Positions 1 through 7,675 of a stretch of DNA of 64,000 nucleotides are shown here, piece after piece. Under the pieces are notes generated by a model, which was given only the letters and a program-made list of their open reading frames with translations, was not told where the DNA came from and ran no database searches. Both the position numbers and the translations under genes were made by a program. Each line of letters starts with the position of its first letter. Positions within the stretch are counted from its first letter, which is position 1. Source of the stretch: Demequina sediminis (GTDB taxonomy: Bacteria; Actinomycetota; Actinomycetes; Actinomycetales; Demequinaceae); NCBI RefSeq assembly GCF_030296675.1, contig NZ_AP027736.1, positions 2,170,001 through 2,234,000 of the forward strand, given 5' to 3'.

Positions 1-676
1 AGCCAGCAGGAGCGTCAATCGTGATGGTCACACCACTGTCGAGTTCGATGACCACGCGCACGTCATCCGCTTCATCCCCGTTGAATGAGTCGGTTTGCCC
101 GATTTCGATGTTGGGGATATCAGCACTTGGACCACCCGCTGAAGGCAGTCCTTCGCCTGTGCCGTTGATGGTGCCGCTATCCTTAACGTTAAGGTTCACA
201 ATGTCGCCGCCAGAGTCGTCCACGCTGATGTGAGCGTTGCCGTCCGAGGACCAGTCCTTCGATGACTGCCAGATGGTGTCAACAGGTTCGTCCTGTGCGG
301 TCGAGGAGGCGTCAAGGTTGCCGCCCTCGGAGCCGTGAGCGTTGGTGACAGAGTTGTAGATGGCGCGGGTTTCACCGGGGACTCCGCCCTCGTCCTCCGT
401 GACGGGGACTATTTCGATGCTGTCGGCGGGAATATCAGCGGGCGAACTGCTTGCAGGGATGAGTCCCGAGTGAGCGGGAACGTCCACAGGAGCGTCCGCT
501 TCAACGGAGTGGGCTTCACCGACGCTCCACGTCGGAGTGGGAGCGGGTTCAGAGATGGATGCGATGGCGGCGTCGTCCAAGTCAACGCTGTAGCCAACGG
601 CTTGAGAGCAAACAAGCCCGGTGAGCGCGACGCCACCGATGATGGCGAGAGCCTTTCTTGCGATAGATGTGTTCAT
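1..676 (-). CDS. Secreted protein, partial (C-terminus off the window)
   Basis: The gene starts at ATG 676 behind the ribosome site AAGGAAC and stays open for 225 codons to the window edge. The first 28 residues form a signal peptide (ARK, then a hydrophobic stretch ALAIIGGVALTGLVC). The rest is acidic and rich in Ser, Pro and Gly. It shares the signal-peptide core IGGVAL and a motif close to NASVTNARG with the 467-residue secreted protein at 7676-9079, so the two may be paralogues. No known domain is recognised. A -10-like box lies at 721-728. The role is unknown; a cell-surface product of the element is the best guess. Confidence 0.7.
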   Translation of the reverse strand, partial: MNTSIARKALAIIGGVALTGLVCSQAVGYSVDLDDAAIASISEPAPTPTWSVGEAHSVEADAPVDVPAHSGLIPASSSPADIPADSIEIVPVTEDEGGVPGETRAIYNSVTNAHGSEGGNLDASSTAQDEPVDTIWQSSKDWSSDGNAHISVDDSGGDIVNLNVKDSGTINGTGEGLPSAGGPSADIPNIEIGQTDSFNGDEADDVRVVIELDSGVTITIDAPAG

Positions 677-720
677 AATGTTCCTTCGTTGTCATGCGCT
701 TGCGCGCGGGTTCACGAAGG

Positions 721-728
721 AATATCGG
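721..728 (-). promoter_or_regulatory. Leftward -10-like box CCGATATT
   Basis: CCGATATT on the minus strand lies 45 bases before the ATG of the partial secreted protein. The same GATA-type core (CCGATAGT, CCGATAGC, CGGATATT and similar) precedes many transcription units in the element, on both strands. Confidence 0.45.
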
Positions 729-786
729 ACGTTTCACTGTTGGCGCATCGGAATGGCTTCAATCGAACGGAGGAGGCGCGTAGTTC

Positions 787-830
787 GTCCGCGATAGGGC
801 GATGGCTACCTCGCCAGAGTGATGTCCTTT
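787..830 (+). promoter_or_regulatory. Repeated module A: GTCCGCGATAGG ... TGTCCTTT
   Basis: This is one copy of a module that recurs upstream of leftward genes. It has GTCCGCGATAGG at 787-798, a small hairpin GGCGA/TCGCC, then TGTCCTTT. It may be a rightward promoter making a short RNA that ends at the hairpin 860-900, or a shared regulator site. The preceding bases also match module D over about 20 bases (GAATGGCTTCAATCGAACGG). Confidence 0.4.
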
Positions 831-859
831 ATGGAAGGGTTCGAAACCTCCCCGGACAG

Positions 860-900
860 CACGAAGCCCCCGGTGTAACCGAGTCACCGGGGGCTTCGTG
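860..900. terminator. Strong stem-loop, probable terminator
   Basis: CACGAAGCCCCCGGTG (860-875) pairs perfectly with CACCGGGGGCTTCGTG (885-900), a 16-bp stem with a 9-base loop. Neither side has a T tract. It could end a leftward RNA from the box at 982-988 or a rightward RNA from module A. Confidence 0.6.
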
Positions 901-1458
901 CCGACGTGATACCTAAAGGAACTTCTAACCATGTTAGCCCGACGTTGACCGCCTAAGAGGAGCGGTTGGCGTCACTAACATCTATCGGCAGAAATCTCCG
1001 TGCCGTTCAGTCGCCACCTGAGGCTCGGTCGCCATGCCCAGCCGCATATTCAAAAAACGCCATTTAAGCGCCTAGAAATTGCCGGGTGGTGTAAGTGGAC
1101 GCTCCGACCATTCTCGGGCGTTCTAGGGGTGTTCCTGCGCGTTTGAGTGGCATATGCGCCCGTTTCGCCGGGGTGCGGTGACGGGTGTGGCGCTGTTAAA
1201 GGCGGGTGGTGACACTTTTATGTCCCTCGCCGGGGCGGAACCGGGGGAGGTTAATACCGGTATGCGGTAAAGCCGTAGATGGGGAACCTTTGTAGTTCTT
1301 TGCTTTTGACTGAAGAGAGGTATCCCACTCTTTCAATAAGTCACCTTCATCTAACATCGCGCATCCGCTCGCGCACGCTGGCGTTGGAGGTTAATCCTGT
1401 TGTTTGTTTGTTGTTTTGTTTAATGCTTTGAAAGAAGAAGGAACGCGCCCGCGCGAGA
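901..1458. other. Gene-free region with stem-loop and AT-rich tract
   Basis: I see no convincing gene here. A long imperfect stem-loop spans 931-981: ATGTTAG pairs with CTAACAT outside, and GACGTTGACCGC with GCGGTTGGCGTC inside. A leftward box CCGATAG follows at 982-988. The right part (about 1395-1440) is a T- and A-rich tract of TGTTTGTT type, unusual for this GC content and directly next to the palindrome array. The position beside replication genes makes it a candidate origin region. Confidence 0.45.
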
Positions 1459-1566
1459 ACCGGAAGTGTGCTTCCGGTACGTACAGGAAGTACAGTTCCG
1501 GTACGTACCGGAACTGTACTTCACAGTAACCGGAAATGTGCTTCCGCCTACCCGGAAGTCCACTTC
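1459..1566. repeat. Array of GGAAGT/ACTTCC palindromes (operator or origin iterons)
   Basis: Four palindromes lie in tandem. ACCGGAAG-N4-CTTCCGGT is at 1459-1478. A perfect 36-bp palindrome at 1487-1522 has the half-site GAAGTACAGTTCCGGTAC. ACCGGAAATGTGCTTCCG is at 1529-1546 and GGAAGTCCACTTCC at 1553-1566. All share the same half-site. The array lies just upstream of the promoter and start of the winged-helix gene at 1618. The encoded protein is the natural candidate ligand, either as replication initiator or as autoregulator. Confidence 0.8.
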
Positions 1567-1574
1567 CTCCATCC

Positions 1575-1586
1575 TGCCGATAGTAA
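1575..1586 (+). promoter_or_regulatory. Extended -10-like box TGCCGATAGTAA
   Basis: The box TGCCGATAGTAA is identical to that at 3637-3648 in front of the DnaB gene, and TGCCGATAGT recurs at 17121-17130 before the Replic_Relax gene. It lies 31 bases before the ATG at 1618. The TG extension suits an extended -10 promoter, and the palindrome array abuts it upstream. Confidence 0.6.
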
Positions 1587-1617
1587 AAGCATGACTACTT
1601 TCGGAAGGAATCTCGAC

Positions 1618-2718
1618 ATGCGCACCATTCGCGGCATCTCATCCACAAATCTCAACCTGGCAATCGCCGCCAGCGACCTGCCCTCACATCAACGTGGAGC
1701 ACTCCGCGCTGTCCTCGCCTTCGCGCCTACGAAGCGTGATGCCTCGCCCGCCATGCACTTCACACAGAACATGCTCGGCACCCTTATCGGCGTGAGCGAG
1801 CGTCAAGCCCGAACATTACTCAAGGCGCTCGTCAGTGCGGGCGTCATCCTCGAACGCAAGGAACGCCTCGCTAGAGGGCAACGCCGCGAAGAAGTCCGGT
1901 ACCTCAACGCTGAGTGGTTCCTCGACTGCGCCAAGCGCCTCTGCGAGGAGGAAGAGGACTACCTCCGTGAAGCCGGGGAACGCATCAAGTCGTACAGCGA
2001 AGTCATCGAACTCGACACGCTCGACGCCGCCCCTGCTGTCACTGAAGATGCTGACGAAGAGGAAGAAGCGCCTGTCGAAGCCGCTCCCGAGCCTGTAGCC
2101 GAAGCCGCCCCAGAACCGACCCAGGAGCCTGCTGTTCAGGCTGTCCCTGCGGGTGTCCGTGAAGCGTTCGAAGGGGCTGGCAAGCACGCCGTCGTTGACG
2201 CCCTTAGCGCTGACGCGGTTCGCACCATCAACACTGTCACACAGGCTGTCGCAGTTCCTCAGGCTGAACTACGCGAACACCTCGCCGCCGCTATTGCCGC
2301 CGCTGGTACACCCGCTGGCACCGCCGTTCCCCGCAACCATGAAATCGCATCCTGGACTGTCAGCCGCATCAAGGAGTTACTCATCGACGCTGACCTCCGT
2401 GCCGTGCTCACAGGCGTAGAGCGTGACGCTCTCGTGGAGCCGAAGGGCACGGAGGGCATCGACAAGGTGAACAAGCGCGTCCATGCGCTCAAGGTCCAGG
2501 GCGTGAACCTCGCCGCCGCCCTCAACCAGGGGCGCAAAGCCTCCACTACTTCCGCTGACTCGTACCGCGAAGGTGCCGCCGAATGGCTCCTTCACTGGGG
2601 CTTCAAGAACGCCAACCGCTCACACTCTTCAGCGCCTGCCGCTGTCACCCCGTCCACACCGTCCGCCCCCGACACCGTTGACCCGCGCCTCGCCGCGCTC
2701 GTCGTCCAAAGCAACTAA
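1618..2718 (+). CDS. Winged-helix DNA-binding protein, candidate replication initiator
   Basis: This gene encodes 366 residues. I chose ATG 1618 because GGAAGGA lies 8 bases before it and the promoter box is upstream; earlier in-frame ATGs would place the palindrome array inside the gene. Residues about 25-95 look like a winged helix-turn-helix (GVSERQARTLLKALVSAGVI, then a basic wing). A long acidic Ala/Pro/Glu linker follows, then a C-terminal alpha-helical domain of unknown type. It heads the operon with the DnaC-like protein, 12 bases downstream. The context (palindrome array, helicase loader, helicase) suggests origin binding or autoregulation, but no known Rep family is recognised. Confidence 0.7.
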   Translation: MRTIRGISSTNLNLAIAASDLPSHQRGALRAVLAFAPTKRDASPAMHFTQNMLGTLIGVSERQARTLLKALVSAGVILERKERLARGQRREEVRYLNAEWFLDCAKRLCEEEEDYLREAGERIKSYSEVIELDTLDAAPAVTEDADEEEEAPVEAAPEPVAEAAPEPTQEPAVQAVPAGVREAFEGAGKHAVVDALSADAVRTINTVTQAVAVPQAELREHLAAAIAAAGTPAGTAVPRNHEIASWTVSRIKELLIDADLRAVLTGVERDALVEPKGTEGIDKVNKRVHALKVQGVNLAAALNQGRKASTTSADSYREGAAEWLLHWGFKNANRSHSSAPAAVTPSTPSAPDTVDPRLAALVVQSN

Positions 2719-2730
2719 GGAGAGAGAGTC

Positions 2731-3468
2731 ATGACAACCATCCACCCAGCCCTCGATGTACGAATCGAGCAAATCCGTGCCACCGCTGAAGCCCGCCGCC
2801 TTGAGGAGCAACGCGCCCAGGAGAAAGCCGCTCGCGCCGAACGTGCCCGTGAGCGTGCCTCTGAATCCAACCCCGAGCGCGAAGCCCTTGCCAGGGAGTC
2901 CGCGCGTGTCATCCACGAACGTCGCCTTGTAGCCGCTCGGAAGGAAGCGGACGCGTGGGTTCGCCAGGTCGGCGTCCCGACTACTGCGCTCTCAAACTCG
3001 CAGGCGAAGGATGTCCGTGGCGCTGTCCGACGTGTACTCACCGAGTCCACCTCGACGCTCCTGTTTGCCGCCCCTGCTGGCTCACTCCGCACCATGAACC
3101 TGCTCGCCGCATATGACCTCATCGCGGGATTGCACTGCACCACCTCGCAAGTACGTATGCGCTCCACACGTGAACTCGTGTCACTCGCACAGTCAGGCTT
3201 CCGTCGTGCAGAGGAGGAGAAGGCTCTCGTAGAGAAGGGCGGTGTCGTCATCGTTGACCTGTCCGGTGTCGAATCCCTCGACTACCGCGACGGTGAAGCG
3301 CTACGGGAAACCCTGAACCTGCTCGTCGCCGCGTCCTCACGCCGCCAAATCACTCTCGTGCTCGGTGTGACCGCCGCCCTGTCCGCAATGGTTCAGGCGC
3401 TCGGTGAGGGCGTGTACAACGCCGTCCTCGACGCGTCACCTGCGGTAGTTGATGGAATGAGCCGATAA
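2731..3468 (+). CDS. DnaC-like helicase-loader ATPase with degenerate Walker A
   Basis: The protein has 245 residues and starts 12 bases after the previous stop, behind AAGGAGAGAG. Residues 1-75 are a charged coiled coil. The rest follows the DnaC/IstB layout: GVP near 81, LLFAAPAGSLRT at 110-121 where a P-loop should be, RSTRELVSLAQ at 144-154, VVIVDLSG at 172-179 as Walker B, and RRQITLVLG at 204-212 like sensor 1. The P-loop Lys and Thr/Ser are missing, so ATP hydrolysis is doubtful. The adjacent DnaB-type gene suggests a structural loader. Family assignment rests on pattern order, not on a search. Confidence 0.6.
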   Translation: MTTIHPALDVRIEQIRATAEARRLEEQRAQEKAARAERARERASESNPEREALARESARVIHERRLVAARKEADAWVRQVGVPTTALSNSQAKDVRGAVRRVLTESTSTLLFAAPAGSLRTMNLLAAYDLIAGLHCTTSQVRMRSTRELVSLAQSGFRRAEEEKALVEKGGVVIVDLSGVESLDYRDGEALRETLNLLVAASSRRQITLVLGVTAALSAMVQALGEGVYNAVLDASPAVVDGMSR

Positions 3469-3534
3469 CCATGTATGTAGCAACCGCATCGCTTCCGTTC
3501 GGAGTCAAAGTCGCATTTGAAGATGTGGTGTGCT

Positions 3535-3577
3535 CGCCCCCTCCCGTTTCTGCCGTTTTCGGGAGGGGGCTTTTCTC
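3535..3577 (+). terminator. Rho-independent terminator
   Basis: CGCCCCCTCCCG pairs with CGGGAGGGGGC, followed by TTTTCTCTT. It ends the operon of the winged-helix and first DnaC-like genes, 70 bases after the stop, and separates it from the DnaB promoter. Confidence 0.85.
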
Positions 3578-3636
3578 TTGCCTTGACAGCCTCGATAACC
3601 CACTCATCCAGGGCAGTCGCGCTGACGCCGAAAAGA

Positions 3637-3648
3637 TGCCGATAGTAA
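3637..3648 (+). promoter_or_regulatory. Extended -10-like box TGCCGATAGTAA before dnaB-like gene
   Basis: This 12-base box is identical to the one at 1575-1586. It lies 40 bases before the helicase ATG and after the terminator, so the helicase has its own promoter. Confidence 0.6.
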
Positions 3649-3688
3649 GGAATAGCGACTTTGATTTACAACGAACAGGAAGAACATC

Positions 3689-5433
3689 ATGACTTTTACT
3701 GCACAACACGACGCGCCCCCGTATGACCCTGCCTACGACAGTGGTCCCGCCACCTCATCCAGTACTGAAGCGTTTGACGTTGACGCTCACGTGGAAGCAG
3801 GCATCCTCGCGAACCTCTTCAACAGCCCCGACGACCTCAACGCCGTCCGTGACCTCATCACTGAAGATGACTTCCTTGAGCCTCGTCACGCGGTGACCTT
3901 CGCCGCCATGTGTGCAGTCGTTGACAACGGGAAAGCCCTCACCCCCACCCTCGTCGCGCAACACCTACGCGCTCAGAACCTCTTGAACGCCGCAGGGGGC
4001 ACTGAAGCCCTCGCCCTCCTCATCGACCCGCAGGAGGCATCGCTATACGACGCGCCTGCTGACGTGTTCGCGGAAATCCTCCGTGACAACAGCCTCCGCC
4101 GCTCACTCGAAGGGGTGGGACGTGAACTCATCCGTGACGCGGGTGTGTCCTCCACCACCCTCGCGCAAGATGCACTGTCGAACGCGCAGTCCCGCCTCGT
4201 GGAAGCGCAGAACCGTTTCGCTGTAGGTCAGAACGCTGAAGGTGATGACCGTTCAGCGCTCATGCAGATGATGCTCGACCTGGAATCTCACGCCCGCACA
4301 GATGAAGGCATCTCGACCGGTATCCCCGCCCTCACGGAAGCGCTCAACGGTGGCTGGAAGGACCGGAGCCTCAATGTCCTTGCCGCTCGCCCTGGTGTAG
4401 GTAAGTCGATGCTCGCTTGTGACTTCGCTCGTGAAGCCGCTGTCACTCAGGGGCTACGCGTGCTCTTTTTCTCTCTAGAGATGACGCGCAAGGAACTCCA
4501 AGTCCGCCTGGTGTCAGCGCAGTCGCAAATCCCGTCGAAACTCATAGCCCGGAACAACGTGCCTGACCGCGACCTACCCGTTGTCCGCACCGCTATCGAG
4601 TCCATCGCTGACGCCCCCTACGCATCCTTGACGACTCCGCTATGACGCTTGCGGACATCACTCGTGAGGCGTACGCCGCGCACCAAACCGAGGGTGTGGA
4701 CCTCATCGTGCTCGACTACTTGCAACTCGTGCGTCCCGGTAAGGATGACGCTCAGGCTCCGCGCCACGTCCAGGTCGGCAACGTCGCCAACGGGCTACGC
4801 ACCCTTGCTCAACGCCTTGAGGTACCTGTCATCGCCCTCGCTCAGTTGAACCGTGACGTGGAGAAGCGTGGGACTGGTGGAAGCAACAAGCCGCGCCTCT
4901 CCGACCTCCGTGAATCCGGGGCTATCGAACAGGAAGCCGCCACCATCCTCTTCCTCCACCGTGAAGAGTCAGATGACGCGACGGACCACACACTCGCCAC
5001 CTACTCGCTGTCCATGCCCAAGAACCGTTTCGGTGAGGGGCACGGCGGTATCCCGCTACTCGGTCGCCTTGAGGTCGCGCAGTTCGTACCCGGTGAAGGT
5101 AAGTTCCCCGCCGCGACGGCTGAATCACCCGCCCTTGAGAACACCGTGCCTGCACCTGACTGGGCTGTTGGCGACTCCGTATCCCCGGAGCCTGACACGG
5201 GTGCTCCTGTGTGGGGTCCAGGTGACCCGGCTGGCGTACCTGTTGACGACGTTGCACCGCCTACTGCTGTCATCGAAGAAGCGCCGACGTTCGCACCTGC
5301 CCCAGTAGGGTCCACAGAGGAATCGGACACGCCTGAGGACATGCCCGTGAACGCGCCTGAAGATGACCAAACAGAATCCTCAGAGGCTCAACCGCCCGTT
5401 GACGCTGAAGAACTACTCGAACAGGCATGGTGA
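3689..5433 (+). CDS. DnaB-type replicative helicase (one-base frameshift in this sequence)
   Basis: The hexameric helicase unwinds DNA at the element's replication fork. Reading from ATG 3689 (AGGAAG upstream) gives a DnaB-like N-terminal domain (about 30-140), then Walker A AARPGVGKS near 232-240. The frame ends at 4645 after IADAP. The continuation, in the -1 frame, has LRILDDSAMTLADI, Walker B LIVLDYLQL and the motif PRLSDLRESGAIEQEA. One extra C in the run 4614-4618 restores a single 581-residue protein. A Pro/Glu-rich tail of about 100 residues ends it. A second start at ATG 4642 exists but would lack Walker A. Many chromosomal genes here have the same defect, so sequencing error is likeliest; slippage is possible. 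Confidence 0.85.
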
Positions 5434-6005
5434 TGAAGATGCACACACAAACCACCGAAGCCTGGCTGTCATCACTGCCACACCGCTACCGTCACCCGGA
5501 CGCCCTCGACGCGTTCGAGAAGCAAGCCCTTGAACGCGCTGTAGATGGCTCGTGGCTACTCGTACGTACTGACGACGGAAACTCCGCCCTGCACCGCGCT
5601 ATCGCCCTCACAGGGGAACTCAACACACGCATGCAGTCAGAGCGCTGGACCGTGGACCTGGTGAAGCCCAGCAACCTGGTGCAGAACGACTTCGTGACCG
5701 CCCCGCCGTCCGCAAACATCCTCGTGGTCCACGTCAACACGTTCTTCGACTACTACGGGGGACTCTCCGAAGCGCACAGGGAAGCGTTGACGGACCTGCT
5801 CACGTCCTATGACGGTGACCCCAGTCGTCGCATCATCTTCGTGACCTCATCGCCCGTCGAGAGCCTGGAAGAGAACCTCGGCGCTGACCTGTACGCACTG
5901 CTCGCGAAGAACCTCTCCGATGGCGCTGTCATCGACCGTGAGGGGCTACGTATCCCTGACCCCACTGACCGCCTCTGCGGCTGTGAGTACTGGCGTCACG
6001 CTTAG
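5427..6005 (+). CDS. Second degenerate DnaC-like protein
   Basis: The 192-residue protein overlaps the helicase stop; ATGs at 5427, 5433 and 5439 are possible starts. It again follows the DnaC order: LPHRYRHPDALDAF at 17-30, GSWLLVRTDDGNSALHRAIA at 41-60 in place of the P-loop, ILVVHVNTFFDYY at 98-110 as Walker B, RRIIFVTSSP at 134-143 as sensor 1, then NLGADLYALLAKNL. No GK[ST] is left. It aligns piece by piece with the protein at 2731-3468. Both flank the helicase, so they probably act on it. A regulator or inhibitor role is equally possible. Confidence 0.55.
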   Translation: MVMKMHTQTTEAWLSSLPHRYRHPDALDAFEKQALERAVDGSWLLVRTDDGNSALHRAIALTGELNTRMQSERWTVDLVKPSNLVQNDFVTAPPSANILVVHVNTFFDYYGGLSEAHREALTDLLTSYDGDPSRRIIFVTSSPVESLEENLGADLYALLAKNLSDGAVIDREGLRIPDPTDRLCGCEYWRHA

Positions 6006-6697
6006 CGACTGCTCCGCTTCATCTGAACCTCGACGCCTGCTCCACGCATCGTGTACGGGTTCACGCCGTATCCCAGCCCCGTCCGTTGCTGTGTCCGGTG
6101 GGGCTTCAGCGGGTTCCGTACGACCCCAGCGAGGTCCACGAATCTCGTGCCTCCTGCCTTCGCAGTCCGCGCCAGCGTCCTGGTGTCACCCGAAGCCTCT
6201 ACATCGCCTCGTGGGCGCACCTGCACGGGCGCGGTCCTGGTCGTCATGCGCTCAATAATCTCGTGCCCACGCTCGGCCCGGAAGTAGCCGAAGGGACGCT
6301 CGCCGTCGTGCTGTCCACGCGCCTCCAACTCGACCATCTGAGCCTCAACCAGGACTAGCGCTGTGAGCCTCCACACGCCACTGTCCGCATCGCCAGGAAC
6401 CAGGTAGCCGCGTGCTCGCAGGCGTTCCATAGAGGCACGTAGGTGCAGATGCGTGAACCAGGCGAGGTCACGGCGCAGGAGAGCCGTCAGAACGCCCTCA
6501 GAGAGCCGCAGGAGCGCCGTAGAGCCGTCACTGCTAGCCCAGCCAGTATCGACCATTTTCGTGAGCGTACGAACGTCCACAAGAGCGTGCATCTCAGGGC
6601 TGATGTCAGCGTCGGAGAACAGGGAATCTTCAACGTAGGCGGCAGGACTAGCCCAGTGCACGCCTTCAATCGCGTCGAGTGCCGCCTGCTTGTCCAT
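6002..6697 (-). CDS. Uncharacterised 231-residue protein
   Basis: The start is ATG 6697 behind AAGGAACGGAG, with a -10-like box at 6724-6731. It is convergent with the second DnaC-like gene, and the stops overlap by 4 bases. The N-terminal 130 residues look alpha-helical and could hold a winged-helix fold (LTKMVDTGWASSDGSTALL, MERLRARGYLV). The C-terminal third is basic. I do not recognise a family. Confidence 0.55.
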   Translation of the reverse strand: MDKQAALDAIEGVHWASPAAYVEDSLFSDADISPEMHALVDVRTLTKMVDTGWASSDGSTALLRLSEGVLTALLRRDLAWFTHLHLRASMERLRARGYLVPGDADSGVWRLTALVLVEAQMVELEARGQHDGERPFGYFRAERGHEIIERMTTRTAPVQVRPRGDVEASGDTRTLARTAKAGGTRFVDLAGVVRNPLKPHRTQQRTGLGYGVNPYTMRGAGVEVQMKRSSR

Positions 6698-6723
6698 AGT
6701 TTGCTCCGTTCCTTGTCACTAGG

Positions 6724-6731
6724 ACTATCGG
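6724..6731 (-). promoter_or_regulatory. Leftward -10-like box CCGATAGT
   Basis: CCGATAGT on the minus strand lies 27 bases before the ATG at 6697. CTGACG about 19 bases upstream of GATAGT could be the -35. Confidence 0.5.
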
Positions 6732-6789
6732 TACGCGCATCGTTTTGGCGTCAGTGCAGGAAGGACACGACCCCGGCGAGGGGGTCCAG

Positions 6790-6847
6790 AAAAGGACATG
6801 GTTCGGGCGAATCGGCTAGAACAGGCTCGCCTCGACCGTGTCCTTTT
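6790..6847. repeat. Module B: inverted repeat ending in TGTCCTTTT
   Basis: AAAAGGACATGGT (6790-6802) is paired with ACCGTGTCCTTTT (6835-6847); an inner GGCGA/TCGCC pair extends the stem. The right arm matches the GTGTCCTT ends of modules A, C and D. It lies between the terminator at 6913-6964 and the promoter at 6724-6731. Confidence 0.5.
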
Positions 6848-6912
6848 GGGCTAGGAGCCGCACGTAGAGATGCACGGATAACTCTGCACACCGCACTGTG
6901 GGCATAGAAAAG

Positions 6913-6964
6913 CCCCCGCCAGAGGAGCGCAACAACAAGAAAAAACGCTCAACTCTGACGGGGG
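6913..6964 (-). terminator. Leftward terminator of the 9841-7069 operon
   Basis: CCCCCGTCAGAG pairs with CTCTGGCGGGGG on the minus strand, followed by CTTTTCTATG. It lies about 105 bases after the stop of the membrane protein at 7069. Confidence 0.8.
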
Positions 6965-7068
6965 TACTCGGCGGTCGTCACGGGTAGTAGCGAGGGGTCA
7001 TCACTCCCTCATCCGCGACTGTCGCGAGCAATCTCTATATGGTTATCGGACGGCTTTTGGCGGGGCGC

Positions 7069-7671
7069 TTAATCCCCGAAGAGGACGATGCCCTCAGCCA
7101 CGTCCGTGTCGGCATCGTCAGCCCCCTTAGGAGCCTCTTCAGCCACCTCGGAAGGTCGAACACGAACATCACTGACTGCGCCACTCGGCGTCGCGTTACC
7201 GACCGCCTCGACCCCCGCAGTCACGCCCTGCTGGAAGGCTTCCTCGGCGGCGACCCCAGCGGTGTCCGCATCCCTGGTGACGAAGGCAAACACCACCAGC
7301 GCAGTGACAGCCACGCATACCGCCGCAATCGTCCAGAGGCTTGAGAGGGTGCGGTTCTCGCGGTCCTCGCGCTTGCGTTGACGTTCAGCCTTCTTCAGGG
7401 CTTTCGCTTCCTCGTCGGCTTCGCGTTGCTTCTGGTCAGCCTGACGCTTCGCTTCGCGTTGCAGTTCGACGTAGCCAGAGCCGTCATCCTCCTCGTCATC
7501 CAGGAGGAACTTCGAGTCACCCTTTTTGAGCGGCTCGAACGCGAACGTCGCGAACTCGGCTTCCTCGCGCTCCAACACACTTGCGTCGAGCGGTTTCTTG
7601 AGAGCGGCGAGTTCAGCATCCATCTCGTCGTCGGAGGAGAGCGGAGCGGTTGAGTGTGTAGGCAGAGTCAT
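7069..7671 (-). CDS. Single-TM protein with charged cytoplasmic coiled coil
   Basis: The start is ATG 7671, 5 bases after the previous stop, with GGAAG at 7 bases; 200 residues follow. Residues 1-110 are acidic then strongly charged (REAKRQADQKQREADEEAKA), a likely coiled coil. One membrane segment follows (LWTIAAVCVAVTALVVFAFV, about 127-146), then an acidic outer domain of about 50 residues. It is the last gene of a three-gene leftward operon with a secreted protein and a lipoprotein, so it probably works at the envelope, perhaps in conjugation. The family is not recognised. Confidence 0.65.
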   Translation of the reverse strand: MTLPTHSTAPLSSDDEMDAELAALKKPLDASVLEREEAEFATFAFEPLKKGDSKFLLDDEEDDGSGYVELQREAKRQADQKQREADEEAKALKKAERQRKREDRENRTLSSLWTIAAVCVAVTALVVFAFVTRDADTAGVAAEEAFQQGVTAGVEAVGNATPSGAVSDVRVRPSEVAEEAPKGADDADTDVAEGIVLFGD

Positions 7672-7675
7672 GTCA

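Noticed and set aside
335-916. Plus-strand frame across 335-916
   Set aside because: It runs antisense to the secreted protein, then through promoter module and terminator; it has no ribosome site and no protein-like composition.
4642-5433. A separate gene starting at ATG 4642
   Set aside because: It would be a helicase without Walker A. The upstream codons in its frame continue the DnaB fold, so one gene with a frameshift fits better.
7081-7118. GGACGATGCC and GCATCGTC inside the element
   Set aside because: These match only 9-10 bases of the dispersed chromosomal 11-mer and lie in coding sequence; they do not show that the motif is used by the element.
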